The position numbers and the translations under genes are program-made. Below, piece after piece: positions 17,526 through 27,020 of a stretch of 64,000 bases of DNA (position 1 is the stretch's first letter; each line of letters opens with the position of its first letter). This DNA is from Kumtagia sp044326205 (GTDB lineage Bacteria; Pseudomonadota; Alphaproteobacteria; Rhizobiales; Rhizobiaceae): contig NZ_JBIRCY010000010.1 in assembly GCF_044326205.1 (NCBI RefSeq), positions 116,676 to 180,675 on the forward strand, in the 5' to 3' direction. The notes under the pieces were generated by a model. The model made no database searches. It was not told the origin of the DNA and saw only the letters and a program-made list of their open reading frames with translations.

Positions 17526-17837
17526 CAACACGTCATCTCGAATTCAAGCCTCGACTCGTGCGGCAAGAACGGGGTCGCTCCCGTCCAGGCCTTCGGAGAC
17601 CTTCAGATTGTCATGATCCGACAAAACCGCAGCATAGCTTTTTTGGGCGAAAGCGTGTGCAAGTCAACGCCCACCTAGGTGTTCAAAGCACGTTGCGATC
17701 CTTGGGGACACGGTTCATGTTGTGGAAGGTGTGGGGGCGCCCGGTGCCCCTGGACTGCCGACCACAGGCATGCGCGACAACGAGGGATCGGAGTTTGCCC
17801 ATCGTGCGGATGAATTCGTAGGGAACGGAGAAACGGA
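17526..17837. other. 312-bp divergent intergenic region
   Basis: This stretch separates the minus-strand dioxygenase from the plus-strand methyltransferase and must hold promoters for both. No convincing -35/-10 pair or protein-coding frame was seen. A GGAG Shine-Dalgarno sequence at its right end (about 17827-17830) sets the TTG start at 17838. Confidence 0.5.
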
Positions 17838-18584
17838 TTGGATACTTCGGTTGTCACGGAGGAATACGAGGGCGAGTGCAACATATGCGGAGCTTCGAAC
17901 CTCTTCAAAAGAGAAAATTTCAGGACACGGGAGACGTTTCTGTGCTCTTCGTGCCGCGGTTCGCTCCGCTATCGGGCGCAAGCTGATGCGGCTTTGAGGG
18001 AGTACGCGGCGGAAGGCGTGTCTTCGATCAAAGCCTTGATCGAATCGGAAATGTTCCGGCACATCAGATTATATGAGCCCGGTATTGTCGGGCCATTCAG
18101 AAAGTTGTTTCGCAGCGTGAGCAATTACGAACAGTCATTCTATTGGGAAGACGTGCCCGAAGGTGCCAAAAGGGACGGAATGGTCTGCCAAAATCTTGAA
18201 CGACTTACCTATGACGACGAGTCATTCGACCTTGTTGTTACTTCCGACGTTTTCGAGCATGTCCGCAGGCCGTTTCAGGCATTCGCCGAGGTACGAAGGG
18301 TTTTGAAGCCAGGCGGACGTCATATCTTTTCCATTCCGGCAAACGACCCCCTCCGTGCCGATTCGGTTTCGCGCGTCGATACGAGCTCGGATACCGACGT
18401 TCTCCTCCTGCCTGCCGTGTATCACGGCAACGGCACCGCCGGTGGGCGGTCTCTGGTCTACACCGATTTTGGCTCTGACGTGCTGGGCAAGCTCGGCGAA
18501 ATCGGCTTCCCGACCGAGATTTCCTACTATAGCCCGGCTCCCGGGTTTCCAAGGCAACTGACGTTCGTTTCCCGTCGCGCCTGA
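17838..18584 (+). CDS. SAM-dependent methyltransferase with N-terminal zinc-ribbon-like cysteines
   Basis: 248 residues beginning at TTG 17838. No ATG or GTG is available in frame nearby, and GGAG lies 8 bases upstream. The N-terminus has two cysteine pairs (CNICGA and CSSCRG), a four-cysteine arrangement that probably binds zinc. The methyltransferase core is shown by FDLVVTSDVFEHVRRPFQAF and VLKPGGRHIFSIP, the motif IV/V region of Methyltransf_11-type enzymes. Motif I is less regular. Such proteins commonly sit in O-antigen and glycan clusters. The acceptor is unknown. It is convergent with rfbD. Confidence 0.8.
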   Translation: MDTSVVTEEYEGECNICGASNLFKRENFRTRETFLCSSCRGSLRYRAQADAALREYAAEGVSSIKALIESEMFRHIRLYEPGIVGPFRKLFRSVSNYEQSFYWEDVPEGAKRDGMVCQNLERLTYDDESFDLVVTSDVFEHVRRPFQAFAEVRRVLKPGGRHIFSIPANDPLRADSVSRVDTSSDTDVLLLPAVYHGNGTAGGRSLVYTDFGSDVLGKLGEIGFPTEISYYSPAPGFPRQLTFVSRRA

Positions 18585-18625
18585 CGTTCATTCCTGACCT
18601 TTCGGCAAAGCCAGAAGCCGCTTTC

Positions 18626-19510
18626 TCAGAGGCCGTTGGCGAGAATGTCTCGCACCAGAATCGGCAGCCGTTCACGCCAGGGTGCAGGTTTCAGCCCGTA
18701 GTCGCGCTCGATCCGCGCCGTGGAGAGTATCGAATTGGCCGGCCGGCGCGCCGGCGTCGGATAATCGGCCGACCCGATCGCCTCGAGTTTTGGGACGGGA
18801 TAGCCAGCCTCCCGGCACGCGGCAAAGATGGCCGCCGCAAAATCGTGCCAGGTGGTCGGGCCTTCGTTGGTGAAATGGAAGACGCCAGTCGGAGCATGGC
18901 GGTCCGCGATCATGCGCATCGCGATTACTGACAGCGCCTCAGCCAGGTCGGCGGCGAACGTTGGAGAGCCGCGCTGATCATGGACCACCCTTACAACGTC
19001 GCGCTCAACGGCGAGGCGAAGCATTGTCCGAACGAAATTCGAGCGGCGGGCGCTCACGACCCAACTCGTGCGGACGACCGCCGAGCGCGGATTGCCAAGC
19101 CTGACGGCCCATTCGCCCGCGGCCTTGCTCGCGCCGTAGACACCAAGCGGATTGAGCGGCGCGTCGACCTCGTAGGCCCCAATCGCATTTCCATCGAACA
19201 CGTAGTCGGTCGAAATCTGGATGAGCGGGATGCCAGCCAAACACGTCGCTTGCGCGAGTGCGGCCGGAATGAGCGCATTCGCCGCGAAGGCCGCCGCGAC
19301 GTCTTTCTCCGCCTTGTCAACCGCAGTATAGGCAGCGGCATTGATGACCGCGGAAACCGCGTTGTCCGCAATCAGCCTGCCGACTGCTACGGCATCGCAT
19401 AGGTCGAGTTCTCCACGGGCGGGCGCGACGACAACGACGTCTTCGGGCCAGCGCACCGTGACAAGTTCATGCCCCACTTGCCCGGTACTGCCGGTAATAA
19501 GGATGTTCAC
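18626..19510 (-). CDS. rfbD: dTDP-4-dehydrorhamnose reductase
   Basis: 294 residues from GTG 19510; this GTG overlaps the rfbB stop as GTGA and places the NAD(P)-binding NILITGSTGQVGHEL at the very N-terminus, as expected. The catalytic YGASKAAGEWAV (YxxxK) and the STDYVFDG block are typical of RmlD. It performs the last step to dTDP-L-rhamnose in the cytoplasm. It follows rfbC and rfbB in one minus-strand operon. A longer frame to 19570 adds only an arginine-rich leader that overlaps rfbB. Confidence 0.95.
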   Translation of the reverse strand: MNILITGSTGQVGHELVTVRWPEDVVVVAPARGELDLCDAVAVGRLIADNAVSAVINAAAYTAVDKAEKDVAAAFAANALIPAALAQATCLAGIPLIQISTDYVFDGNAIGAYEVDAPLNPLGVYGASKAAGEWAVRLGNPRSAVVRTSWVVSARRSNFVRTMLRLAVERDVVRVVHDQRGSPTFAADLAEALSVIAMRMIADRHAPTGVFHFTNEGPTTWHDFAAAIFAACREAGYPVPKLEAIGSADYPTPARRPANSILSTARIERDYGLKPAPWRERLPILVRDILANGL

Positions 19511-20583
19511 CCGAGTCCGCGCCGCGCGAGCGCGCTGCGTTCCTCGTTTGCGATCAAGGGCGCCCACCAATCTCGGTTAGCAAGATACCAGCGCACGGTC
19601 TTGGCGACTCCGCTCTCGAAAGTCTCCTGGGGCCGCCAGCCGAGTTCCCGCTTGATTTTGGAAGCGTCTATTGCATATCGCTGGTCATGGCCTGGCCGGT
19701 CCGCGACGAAGCGGACCAGTTCCCTACGGGCAAAACCCAGAGACGGCGCATAGTCATCCAGCAATTCGCAGATCGTTTCGACAACCGCAAGGTTGGTCCG
19801 CTCGCTGTCGCCGCCGATGTTGTAGGTTGCGCCCGGCTCGCCGCGCTCCAGTACAAGGCTGAGAGCGCGAGCATGGTCCTCGACAAACAGCCAGTCCCTG
19901 ACGTTTGCGCCGTTGCCGTAGACCGGCAGCTCCTGCCCCGTCAGCCCACGCAGGATCATCAGCGGAATGAGCTTCTCAGGAAAATGATAGGGACCATAAT
20001 TGTTCGAGCAATTGGTAACAATCGTCGGCAGCCCGTATGTCTCGCGCCATGCTCGGACGAGGTGGTCCGAAGCGGCTTTCGATGCAGAATAGGGGGAGTT
20101 CGGTCGATAGGAGGACGTCTCGTCGAAGCGACCCTCCGGACCAAGCGATCCAAAAACCTCATCCGTCGAGATATGATGAAGCCGAAATGTCGAGCGCTCG
20201 GATGACGACAGGCTGCGCCAATGGCGCAGTGCCTCCTGCAGCAGGGTGTACGTGCCCACGACATTGGTCTCGATGAAGGCGCCGGGACCGTCGATCGAGC
20301 GGTCCACGTGGCTCTCCGCCGCGAGGTTCATGACGGCCGTTGGCCTGTGACGCTCAAAGACGCTGCGCAATGCCGCGCTGTCGCGGATGTCGACCCTCTC
20401 GAACGCATAACGGATGTGCTCTGTCGCCCCGGGAAGCGAGGTTAGGTTCGCAGCATAAGTCAGGGCGTCCACGTTAACGACACGGGCCGCGGAGTCAGCC
20501 AGCAGATGTCGGATAACTGCCGTCCCGATGAAGCCTGCGCCACCCACGACCAGGATCGTTGCATTCGCAAAGCGGGGGGGCAT
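19507..20583 (-). CDS. rfbB: dTDP-glucose 4,6-dehydratase
   Basis: 358 residues from ATG 20583, which overlaps the rfbC stop (TGATG). NAD-binding VVGGAGFIGTAVIRHLL, the NLAAESHVDRSIDGP block and the catalytic YSASKAASDHLVRAW identify RmlB; HISTDEVFGSLG carries the active-site Thr-Asp-Glu. It converts dTDP-glucose to the 4-keto-6-deoxy sugar. Length agrees with the family (about 350). The upstream in-frame extension to 20661 overlaps rfbC and is not used. Together with rfbA, rfbC and rfbD the full rhamnose donor route is present. Confidence 0.96.
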   Translation of the reverse strand: MPPRFANATILVVGGAGFIGTAVIRHLLADSAARVVNVDALTYAANLTSLPGATEHIRYAFERVDIRDSAALRSVFERHRPTAVMNLAAESHVDRSIDGPGAFIETNVVGTYTLLQEALRHWRSLSSSERSTFRLHHISTDEVFGSLGPEGRFDETSSYRPNSPYSASKAASDHLVRAWRETYGLPTIVTNCSNNYGPYHFPEKLIPLMILRGLTGQELPVYGNGANVRDWLFVEDHARALSLVLERGEPGATYNIGGDSERTNLAVVETICELLDDYAPSLGFARRELVRFVADRPGHDQRYAIDASKIKRELGWRPQETFESGVAKTVRWYLANRDWWAPLIANEERSALARRGLG

Positions 20584-21134
20584 CAAAACAAGTCCTTCGC
20601 TTCCGCCAGCCTCGGTGCCGCCGAGTCCCTTGCGGAGAGCGATGTATCTTCGGGCCGGCACGGCCAGTTGATGCCCAGTGCCGGATCCGCCCAGAAGATT
20701 TCCCGGTCGTATTCCGGCGCGTACGGCTTCGACACCTTGTATTGGATGATGGTGTCATCCTCGAGTGTGCAGTAGCCGTGTGCGAAGCCGACAGGCACGA
20801 ATAGCTGGTTGCCGCGCTCAGCGCTGAGCACGATCGAGACATGACGCCCAAACGTTGGAGAGCCGCGTCTGATATCGACAGCCACGTCGAAAACCGAGCC
20901 GGCGACAACGCTGACAAGTTTCGCCTGCGCCATCGGCTCAAGCTGAAAGTGAAGGCCGCGCACGGTTCCCGCTTTTTTGGAGCGCGCCTGGTTTTCCTGC
21001 ACGAACTCCGCCGGGACGCCGGCCGCTTCGAAAGCGGACCGCTTGAAGGTCTCGGCGAAGTAGCCGCGGGAGTCGCCGAGCCTCTTAGGCAGGACTTCGA
21101 CGACGCCTTGGATAGCGTGTTGAAAGAACTCCAT
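20583..21134 (-). CDS. rfbC: dTDP-4-dehydrorhamnose 3,5-epimerase
   Basis: 183 residues from ATG 21134, preceded by a GGGGGA-rich Shine-Dalgarno region. The RmlC beta-barrel is recognisable from DSRGYFAETF, the catalytic histidine in GTVRGLHFQ and the FVPVGFAHGYCTLED block. It epimerises the 4-keto sugar at C3 and C5. It is the first gene of the rfbC-rfbB-rfbD operon and is transcribed away from rfbA across a 183-base spacer. The in-frame extension to 21497 would cover rfbA sequence and is discarded. Confidence 0.95.
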   Translation of the reverse strand: MEFFQHAIQGVVEVLPKRLGDSRGYFAETFKRSAFEAAGVPAEFVQENQARSKKAGTVRGLHFQLEPMAQAKLVSVVAGSVFDVAVDIRRGSPTFGRHVSIVLSAERGNQLFVPVGFAHGYCTLEDDTIIQYKVSKPYAPEYDREIFWADPALGINWPCRPEDTSLSARDSAAPRLAEAKDLF

Positions 21135-21317
21135 TCCCCCGGTCCGATGCGTTCTCAGATATGTTGACAGAATCGCATTCCCTGCCACAAAAAGTCCAGT
21201 AGCCGAAATGTTTTGCCACGGAAATTCGGGCAGTCGGATCGCTTGGAAATCCGGGCGATAACCTGTATGCGAAATTGGAAGACGGCCAAAAATCCACCGC
21301 CATGCCGAGGACGCGAA

Positions 21318-22187
21318 GTGAAGGGGATCATACTGGCGGGAGGGAGAGGCACACGCCTGTACCCGGTCACCAAGGCGACGTCGAAGCAACTCCTGCCAGT
21401 CTTCGACAAGCCGATGATCTACTATCCGATCAGCATTCTCATGCTGGCCGGCATCCGCGACATCCTCGTCATCTCGACACCTCACGATCTTCCACAATTC
21501 CAGCGTTTGCTAGGCGATGGCGGGCAACTCGGTCTTAGGATTAGCTATGCCGTGCAGCCCGAACCGGGCGGCTTGGCGCAGGCCTACCTGATCGGCGCCC
21601 CTTTCATAAATGGCGAGCCTTCTGCCCTCATCCTTGGCGACAACATCTTCCACGGGCACGGTTTGGTTGATCTTCTCGTTAAAGCCAGCGGACGTCAGCG
21701 CGGAGCGACCATCTTTGGATATCAGGTGAGAGATCCGCAGCACTATGGGGTGGTCGAGTTCGACGCCGAGGGCCGCGTTCTCTCGATAGAGGAGAAACCG
21801 CATGTTCCGCGGTCGGAATGGGCGGTGACCGGCCTGTATTTCTACGATGGCGATGCACCGGAAATCGCGGCCAGGCTAAAGCCTTCGGCGCGTGGTGAGC
21901 TTGAGATCACCGACCTCAACCGAGCGTATCTCGTGCGGGGCGATCTTCATGTCGAGAAAATTGGCCGCGGGTTCGCCTGGCTCGATACCGGCACGATGGA
22001 CAGCCTGCTGGAGGCCGCGACCTTCGTCAGGGCTCTTGAGCGGCGTCAGGGCTTAAGGATAGCGTGCCTGGAAGAGATTGCCTATCGCAATGGCTGGATT
22101 TCTCGCGAGGACCTGCACGCCCTCGGGTTGAAGTACGGAACAAGCGAGTACGGGGCCTATCTGTCTCAGATTGCATCTACAGAGTAG
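21318..22187 (+). CDS. rfbA: Glucose-1-phosphate thymidylyltransferase
   Basis: 289 residues from GTG 21318, preceded by GAGG at 21307-21310. The start directly precedes the nucleotide-binding KGIILAGGRGTRLYPVT, as in other RmlA proteins. ALILGDNIFHGHGL and the EEKPHVPRSEWAVTGLYFY block complete the identification. It makes dTDP-glucose from glucose-1-phosphate and dTTP and is the entry enzyme for rhamnose. It is divergent from rfbC, an arrangement that allows shared control. The 35 extra residues of the longer frame are not like the family. Confidence 0.95.
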   Translation: MKGIILAGGRGTRLYPVTKATSKQLLPVFDKPMIYYPISILMLAGIRDILVISTPHDLPQFQRLLGDGGQLGLRISYAVQPEPGGLAQAYLIGAPFINGEPSALILGDNIFHGHGLVDLLVKASGRQRGATIFGYQVRDPQHYGVVEFDAEGRVLSIEEKPHVPRSEWAVTGLYFYDGDAPEIAARLKPSARGELEITDLNRAYLVRGDLHVEKIGRGFAWLDTGTMDSLLEAATFVRALERRQGLRIACLEEIAYRNGWISREDLHALGLKYGTSEYGAYLSQIASTE

Positions 22188-22244
22188 TTCGACGACAGCC
22201 GGACTTGAGGAAAAAGACAACATCCGTTTCCGGGGCTGCCACCG

Positions 22245-25200
22245 ATGAAAACCATAAAATACGGGGACATCAATAAGAAGGTGACGCACCAGTTGCGCGG
22301 TTGGGCATTGGACCCAAGCGCGGCTCTGAGCCGCGCGTCCATAACAATAGCAATCGACGATCAAAAACTTCCTCCAGTTCTTGCGAAGGAGTTCCGGCCA
22401 GCGATGGTTGGTCGTCACGGAAGTGACGGCTATTGTGGTTATTCAGTTGTCCCGTCGCTATCATTCTTCGATGGGCAGGAACATAACGTTAATGTATCCA
22501 TTTCCGGGGCAGGAAATACTATATATTCCGGCTCATTCAAGTTCGATGATTTGCGTGTCGGCGACAGAGAAGCGAACATATTTGGTTCGGTCACCCAAAT
22601 AAATGCGGATGGTGTTCGCGGATGGGTGCTCGACAACGACAATCGCGACAGATCGATAAGCGTGTCCGTGCATATCGACGGGGCGTTTCGTTTTGAAATT
22701 GCCGCCACCGATCCTCCCGCTGGCGGACCGGCCGAAGCAGCCAAGCACGGTTTTGGTTTCGAATTCCCCAGTGATTTATACGATGACCGTGAGCACACGG
22801 TGGCGGTCTATGCGTCTGGTTCGGGCGCCATCCCCTGTTTGGTCTCTCCTGCCATAGTGCTTGCGTCGGTCGACCGGCCACGCGTCGAGCTCGAGGTACA
22901 GGGCTGGCGTGACGGGAAGCTGCTTTGTATCGGGCGTGAGACAACCAGACCCGATGGCCCCGTGCCGCCCCTCATGCTGGTGGCGGGTGACAAAACGATC
23001 AACCCAGAGGTCCGCAGGGCAAGTTCTATCGGGGCGGCTCAGCAATATGAATACTACTTCGACCTGTCTTCAGTTAAGCCGTCATCGTTGATCTCATCCG
23101 GCGCCAAAATAATCAACGCGCGATCAAGAGAGTTACTCAAGGATGTGCCTGCGAACATATTGTCTCAATGTGCTCGCCTTGAAATTGAAAGAGCCGATCG
23201 TGGTGAGGCACATGCGTCAATCTCTTTCGCATATCGGCCGCAAGAGCAGGACAGTTTTTTTATTTTTGTCGATGGCAAATTGCAGTGTTCGATAAGCACT
23301 GCGCAGGCGCGTGGTGGTGACAAGTTGTCGGTGCCGTTATCCCATATCGTTGAGGATCCAAGGCGCCCGATCGAACTGGAAGTGCGTTATTCCGACGAAG
23401 CAACTCAAATCACCGACTCGCCGCGGCGGGTCAATTTGCTTCGAGGCGAAGATCTGGTGACGAACGGCAGTTTGGTGCATTGGACCGGAACCGTCCCAGA
23501 CGACTGGAATGTTCATCTGGACGCCGGGGTCGCGCTTTTCAAAGCACGTTGCCCGGGATTTGATTTCGCGCGAATGGCAAACGAAACGGCTGAGCCTGCC
23601 TCCGTTCGCTTTGCGCAGGAACTCACAGTCGACCCGGATGAGAGTGCGCTTGCCGTGGTCTTGAAGGGGCGTTCTTCCGAAGCCACCAGTGCCGGCCTTC
23701 GGGTAGCGCTGGTGGGCGCTGGAATGGTCGTCGAAGAATCTCAGTTCAAGTCTGTTCCGCTACAGCGCGCTTGGTCGGTGCAGACCATGCGCATCGGACT
23801 CCCCCTTTCTTCGGACACTCATCGGGTGAGATTGGTCATCGAAGCCATTTCGCCGGCCGCCGGTTGGATCGACATAGCGCAGATAGCCGCAGGCGAGCCC
23901 GGCTTTGTGGCCGGTTCCCGCCAGCACCTCGAAGCCGACAGTTCCGAGGAAACCGACCTCAACGCAGTGACGAACGGAGATTTCAGCAATTGGGTCGGCC
24001 CATATAAACGCGCAGCATCATCTCGCGCCTCCGAGATCGCGGACGGCTGGACCTTTCGCTGCAAATCCCCCAGTTCCGCCTTAACCGTTGCGCTTTGCCA
24101 GGGAAATCTGAGAGACGTCACCCTGCCTGAACGAGGCCCTCTCGCCTATGGCGTCGCCATTTTCGGTCAACTCAAGGAAGGCTACGCCCGGCTGGAAACG
24201 AAGCTAGACAAATATCGGCTCTCGATATCAAGATCGCTTAATTTAGCATTTTATGCGCAAAGTGCCTCTGCTCTCGGGTTTGAGAATAACGCGGCAGAAG
24301 TCAAATACGAAATCGATCATATAGGCGTCATTGAGCGCAGCTACGAGAACCGCGATGGAGTTCGCTCCTATAAGGACCGCCGACTTTTTGTGATCAAACG
24401 CCGGGTCACAGTTACGCGGACAGGGCGACATTTTGAGCTGATCTTAAAACCGGACGACGTTGCGGCGTTGTGCCGGCAATCTCGCTTGAATCTCGATAAC
24501 CCCGACAAGGAATACCATCTGCATTTTGTTTGGACGGATAATGTTGATGTTGCGCTGTTTTCTGTCCGATTGGGAACGCGCATCGTTCGACCGGATGCCG
24601 AATACGCGTCGAGCAGATACTACGCCCTGGAAGACTCGAATATTGCCGCGCAGCTTAATCGCACTGCCGGGTTAGCCTCTTGGGCGAGCCAAGAAAGGGC
24701 ATCTGTACCTTTGTCGATAACCTCTCCCGCCAAAACTCCGGTCAAATGGAGTTGGGATCAGAGCCATGCCGCCGAGACAACCGAGATTGTCATACCGGTC
24801 TTCAACGCGATTGATGAAACACTGGATTGCATTTCATCAATTGGTTATGCGACCGATCGTCCGGTATTGGTGACGCTGGTCGATGACGGGTCGACAGAGC
24901 TGAATCGCGAACGTTTACGCCACTTCGTTGCCGATGTGCCGTGGATCAAGCTTGTCGAGAACGACCGGAACACAGGCTACACAAACGCCGCGAACAGAGG
25001 AATGAGCGAGGCGCGATCCAAATGGATCGTCCTGCTGAATAGCGACACGATCGTCACCAGGGGCTGGCTCGATGGGTTGCTGGAGGCTGCACTCGCTCGC
25101 CCGGACGCGGTGATGATCGGGCCGCTCTCCAACGCCGCATCGTGGCAATCTGTTCCCGATGTCAGGGACGCCAAGGGTGGATGGAGCACGAATCCTCTTC

Positions 25201-25631
25201 CTTCCGGTATTTTGATTGAGGACGTAGCCGACAATGTCCGCAGGCTCTCCGAGAAGGCGTTCCCCTATGTCCCGCTCCTGAATGGATTTTGCACCCTTAT
25301 CCGGCGGGATGCCCTCGAAGAAGTCGGATATCTGGATGGCAACTCCTTTCCCATGGGGTATGGGGAGGAGACGGATTTATGCATAAGGATGGCCAAGTCA
25401 GGTCATAAGCTCGTTCTCGCCGACCATGTGTACATATACCATCAGAAGTCAGCGAGTTTTGGCGAAAAGCGCCGGTCCGTTCTAACGAAGCAGGGCAGCA
25501 AGGCGTTGGCCAGCAAGCACGCGGATGTGAATCTCGTCGACCTTCAGCAGAGCCTTGCCGAACTCAGCTCCCTGATCGGAATCAGGAAGGCCCTGCGAGA
25601 GATCTATCGAGCGGCGAATACGAACACCTGA
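22245..25631 (+). CDS. Very large family 2 glycosyltransferase with N-terminal beta-domain repeats
   Basis: 1128 residues. The C-terminal 290 residues are a GT2 domain: TEIVIPVFNAIDETLDCI, VTLVDDGSTELNRERL, NTGYTNAANRGMSEA and the DxD-like WIVLLNSDTIVTRGWLDGLL. FPMGYGEETDLCIR is a typical late motif. The first about 250 residues contain at least two modules with a Gly-Trp-x-x-Asp pattern (LRGWALDPSAA, VRGWVLDNDNRD), a beta-sandwich module seen in other rhizobial glycosyltransferases. The middle (250-830) is unassigned and may bind glycan. Codon use is visibly more AT-rich than in neighbouring genes, suggesting transfer. It lies 57 bases after rfbA. Confidence 0.85.
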   Translation: MKTIKYGDINKKVTHQLRGWALDPSAALSRASITIAIDDQKLPPVLAKEFRPAMVGRHGSDGYCGYSVVPSLSFFDGQEHNVNVSISGAGNTIYSGSFKFDDLRVGDREANIFGSVTQINADGVRGWVLDNDNRDRSISVSVHIDGAFRFEIAATDPPAGGPAEAAKHGFGFEFPSDLYDDREHTVAVYASGSGAIPCLVSPAIVLASVDRPRVELEVQGWRDGKLLCIGRETTRPDGPVPPLMLVAGDKTINPEVRRASSIGAAQQYEYYFDLSSVKPSSLISSGAKIINARSRELLKDVPANILSQCARLEIERADRGEAHASISFAYRPQEQDSFFIFVDGKLQCSISTAQARGGDKLSVPLSHIVEDPRRPIELEVRYSDEATQITDSPRRVNLLRGEDLVTNGSLVHWTGTVPDDWNVHLDAGVALFKARCPGFDFARMANETAEPASVRFAQELTVDPDESALAVVLKGRSSEATSAGLRVALVGAGMVVEESQFKSVPLQRAWSVQTMRIGLPLSSDTHRVRLVIEAISPAAGWIDIAQIAAGEPGFVAGSRQHLEADSSEETDLNAVTNGDFSNWVGPYKRAASSRASEIADGWTFRCKSPSSALTVALCQGNLRDVTLPERGPLAYGVAIFGQLKEGYARLETKLDKYRLSISRSLNLAFYAQSASALGFENNAAEVKYEIDHIGVIERSYENRDGVRSYKDRRLFVIKRRVTVTRTGRHFELILKPDDVAALCRQSRLNLDNPDKEYHLHFVWTDNVDVALFSVRLGTRIVRPDAEYASSRYYALEDSNIAAQLNRTAGLASWASQERASVPLSITSPAKTPVKWSWDQSHAAETTEIVIPVFNAIDETLDCISSIGYATDRPVLVTLVDDGSTELNRERLRHFVADVPWIKLVENDRNTGYTNAANRGMSEARSKWIVLLNSDTIVTRGWLDGLLEAALARPDAVMIGPLSNAASWQSVPDVRDAKGGWSTNPLPSGILIEDVADNVRRLSEKAFPYVPLLNGFCTLIRRDALEEVGYLDGNSFPMGYGEETDLCIRMAKSGHKLVLADHVYIYHQKSASFGEKRRSVLTKQGSKALASKHADVNLVDLQQSLAELSSLIGIRKALREIYRAANTNT

Positions 25632-25647
25632 ATTGAGATCGCGACCC

Positions 25648-26745
25648 GTGGCGAAAGTACCCTCGGTTATTTTTGTGTTGCCTGTAAAAGGGTCAAGCGG
25701 CGGAGCCAACTCCGTCGTGCAGGAAGCCCTTGGGCTTTCGGAGCTGGGCGTAAGATGTGTCGTAGCAGTCGATGCCAAGAACTGGGGCTCATTCATAGAC
25801 AACTATCCCGAGCTCATGGGAAAGGCTGTCGCACTACGCTCTTATGACTCGCCTAAAGCGCTGGCGGAGTTGATGAAGGATTGCGATGTTGCAATTGCGA
25901 CGACCAATGTGTCCGTAACGGAGGTCTCGACCGCCCTTGAAACGCTGTCGCCGCAAGAGCGGGCGGCCTTGAAGCTAGCCTATTATGTTCAGGACTATGA
26001 GCCTCTTTTCTACCATCCCGAGAGCGAGGGCTGGCGTATTGCCCACGCATCGTATGGTGCACTGAAGGATGCAACGTTTTTTGCCAAGACGAAGTGGCTT
26101 TGCGATATCGTTTATCTAAACCATGGAATCAAGGTGAGGAAGGTTACCCCGTCGATCGATCACGGTATCTACTATCCCGATTTGTCACTGGAGAAAGACT
26201 ACATATGTGTCGGCGCCATGTTGAGGGTGAGGACGGCTAGGCGCGCGCCACAAAGGACCGCAAGGATACTTCAAATCTTGCGTGATACCGTGCCGCAGAA
26301 GATTATGTTTCAGGTATTCGGTTCCAGCAGTGAGGAGCTTGAATCTGCAGGCATCGCGACATCGGATGGGATTTTAAATCGTGGACGCCTGAAGCGCACC
26401 GAGGTGCCCGCATTCATGCGGGCGTGTGACCTGTTCCTCGATTTGTCCGACTTCCAAGCCTTCGGCCGAACGGGACTTGAAGCGATGGCTTCCGGGTGTA
26501 TCCCCCTCGTTCCGGCGCTAGGCGGGACCGACGAATACGCTGTCCATGGCAGGAACGCCCTTGTTGTGGATACCAGAAGCGACCGCGACATTCTCAAGGC
26601 GATTGAAATGTTTCTGGACCTGCCGGATCGTGAGCGGCGAACGATGCAGCAGGCGGCATTGGAGACAGCGGCGAATTTTTCGATCCGAAAGGCCGCACTT
26701 TCTGAACTCCGCTTGTTCCAGGAAATGTGCTGGCAAAACGCTTGA
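25648..26745 (+). CDS. GT4-type glycosyltransferase
   Basis: 365 residues from GTG 25648; a TTG at 25633, immediately after the upstream stop, is an alternative. The N-terminal VIFVLPVKGSSGGANSVVQE is the acceptor-side Rossmann strand and loop. The C-terminal AFGRTGLEAMASGCIPLVPA and GTDEYAVHGRNALVV form the donor-site EX7E-like region. LAYYVQDYEPLFYHPESEG is a motif often seen in rhamnan and O-antigen transferases, so rhamnose is a possible donor (inference from motif and the adjacent rfb genes). It follows the giant GT2 almost directly and is probably co-transcribed. Confidence 0.88.
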   Translation: MAKVPSVIFVLPVKGSSGGANSVVQEALGLSELGVRCVVAVDAKNWGSFIDNYPELMGKAVALRSYDSPKALAELMKDCDVAIATTNVSVTEVSTALETLSPQERAALKLAYYVQDYEPLFYHPESEGWRIAHASYGALKDATFFAKTKWLCDIVYLNHGIKVRKVTPSIDHGIYYPDLSLEKDYICVGAMLRVRTARRAPQRTARILQILRDTVPQKIMFQVFGSSSEELESAGIATSDGILNRGRLKRTEVPAFMRACDLFLDLSDFQAFGRTGLEAMASGCIPLVPALGGTDEYAVHGRNALVVDTRSDRDILKAIEMFLDLPDRERRTMQQAALETAANFSIRKAALSELRLFQEMCWQNA

Positions 26746-26786
26746 CCACGTCAATTGCCCGCCATGTCATCTTCTGGCGCGGCCGG

Positions 26787-26989
26787 CCCGCCGAGATCGG
26801 CTCCGACGACGGCACGGAAATGACCTCGATGGCGGCCTTGCGGTGGCGCCAGCAGGCATCGAATGGCGTTACATCGCCCCGGAAAGACGATGCATAATGC
26901 CTTCGTGGAGAGCTTCAACGGTTGCCTCAGGGACGAGTGCCTCGACAATACGCTGTTCTCGTCGCTGCCAGAGGCCCGCAGCGCCATTA
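26787..26989 (+). pseudogene. Remnant of an IS3-family transposase (orfB integrase domain)
   Basis: Three successive frames together spell a transposase catalytic segment: EIGSDDGTEMTSMAALRWRQQ, then IEWRYIAP, then PGKTMHNAFVESFNGCLRDE and LDNTLFSSLPEARSAI. The DDGTEMTS and ESFNG...RDE blocks are the DDE-domain signature of IS3 elements. The frame changes near 26853 and again near 26878, and both ends are missing, so it is inactive. No terminal inverted repeats were found. It marks an old insertion at the edge between two glycosyltransferase genes of different base composition. Confidence 0.8.
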
Positions 26990-27020
26990 GCCCGCACATG
27001 TGAAGAGGTGCACCTCCCTG

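Noticed and set aside
21164..21192. TTGACA in the rfbC-rfbA spacer as an rfbA promoter
   Set aside because: The -35 is perfect, but no acceptable -10 follows at 16-18 bases.
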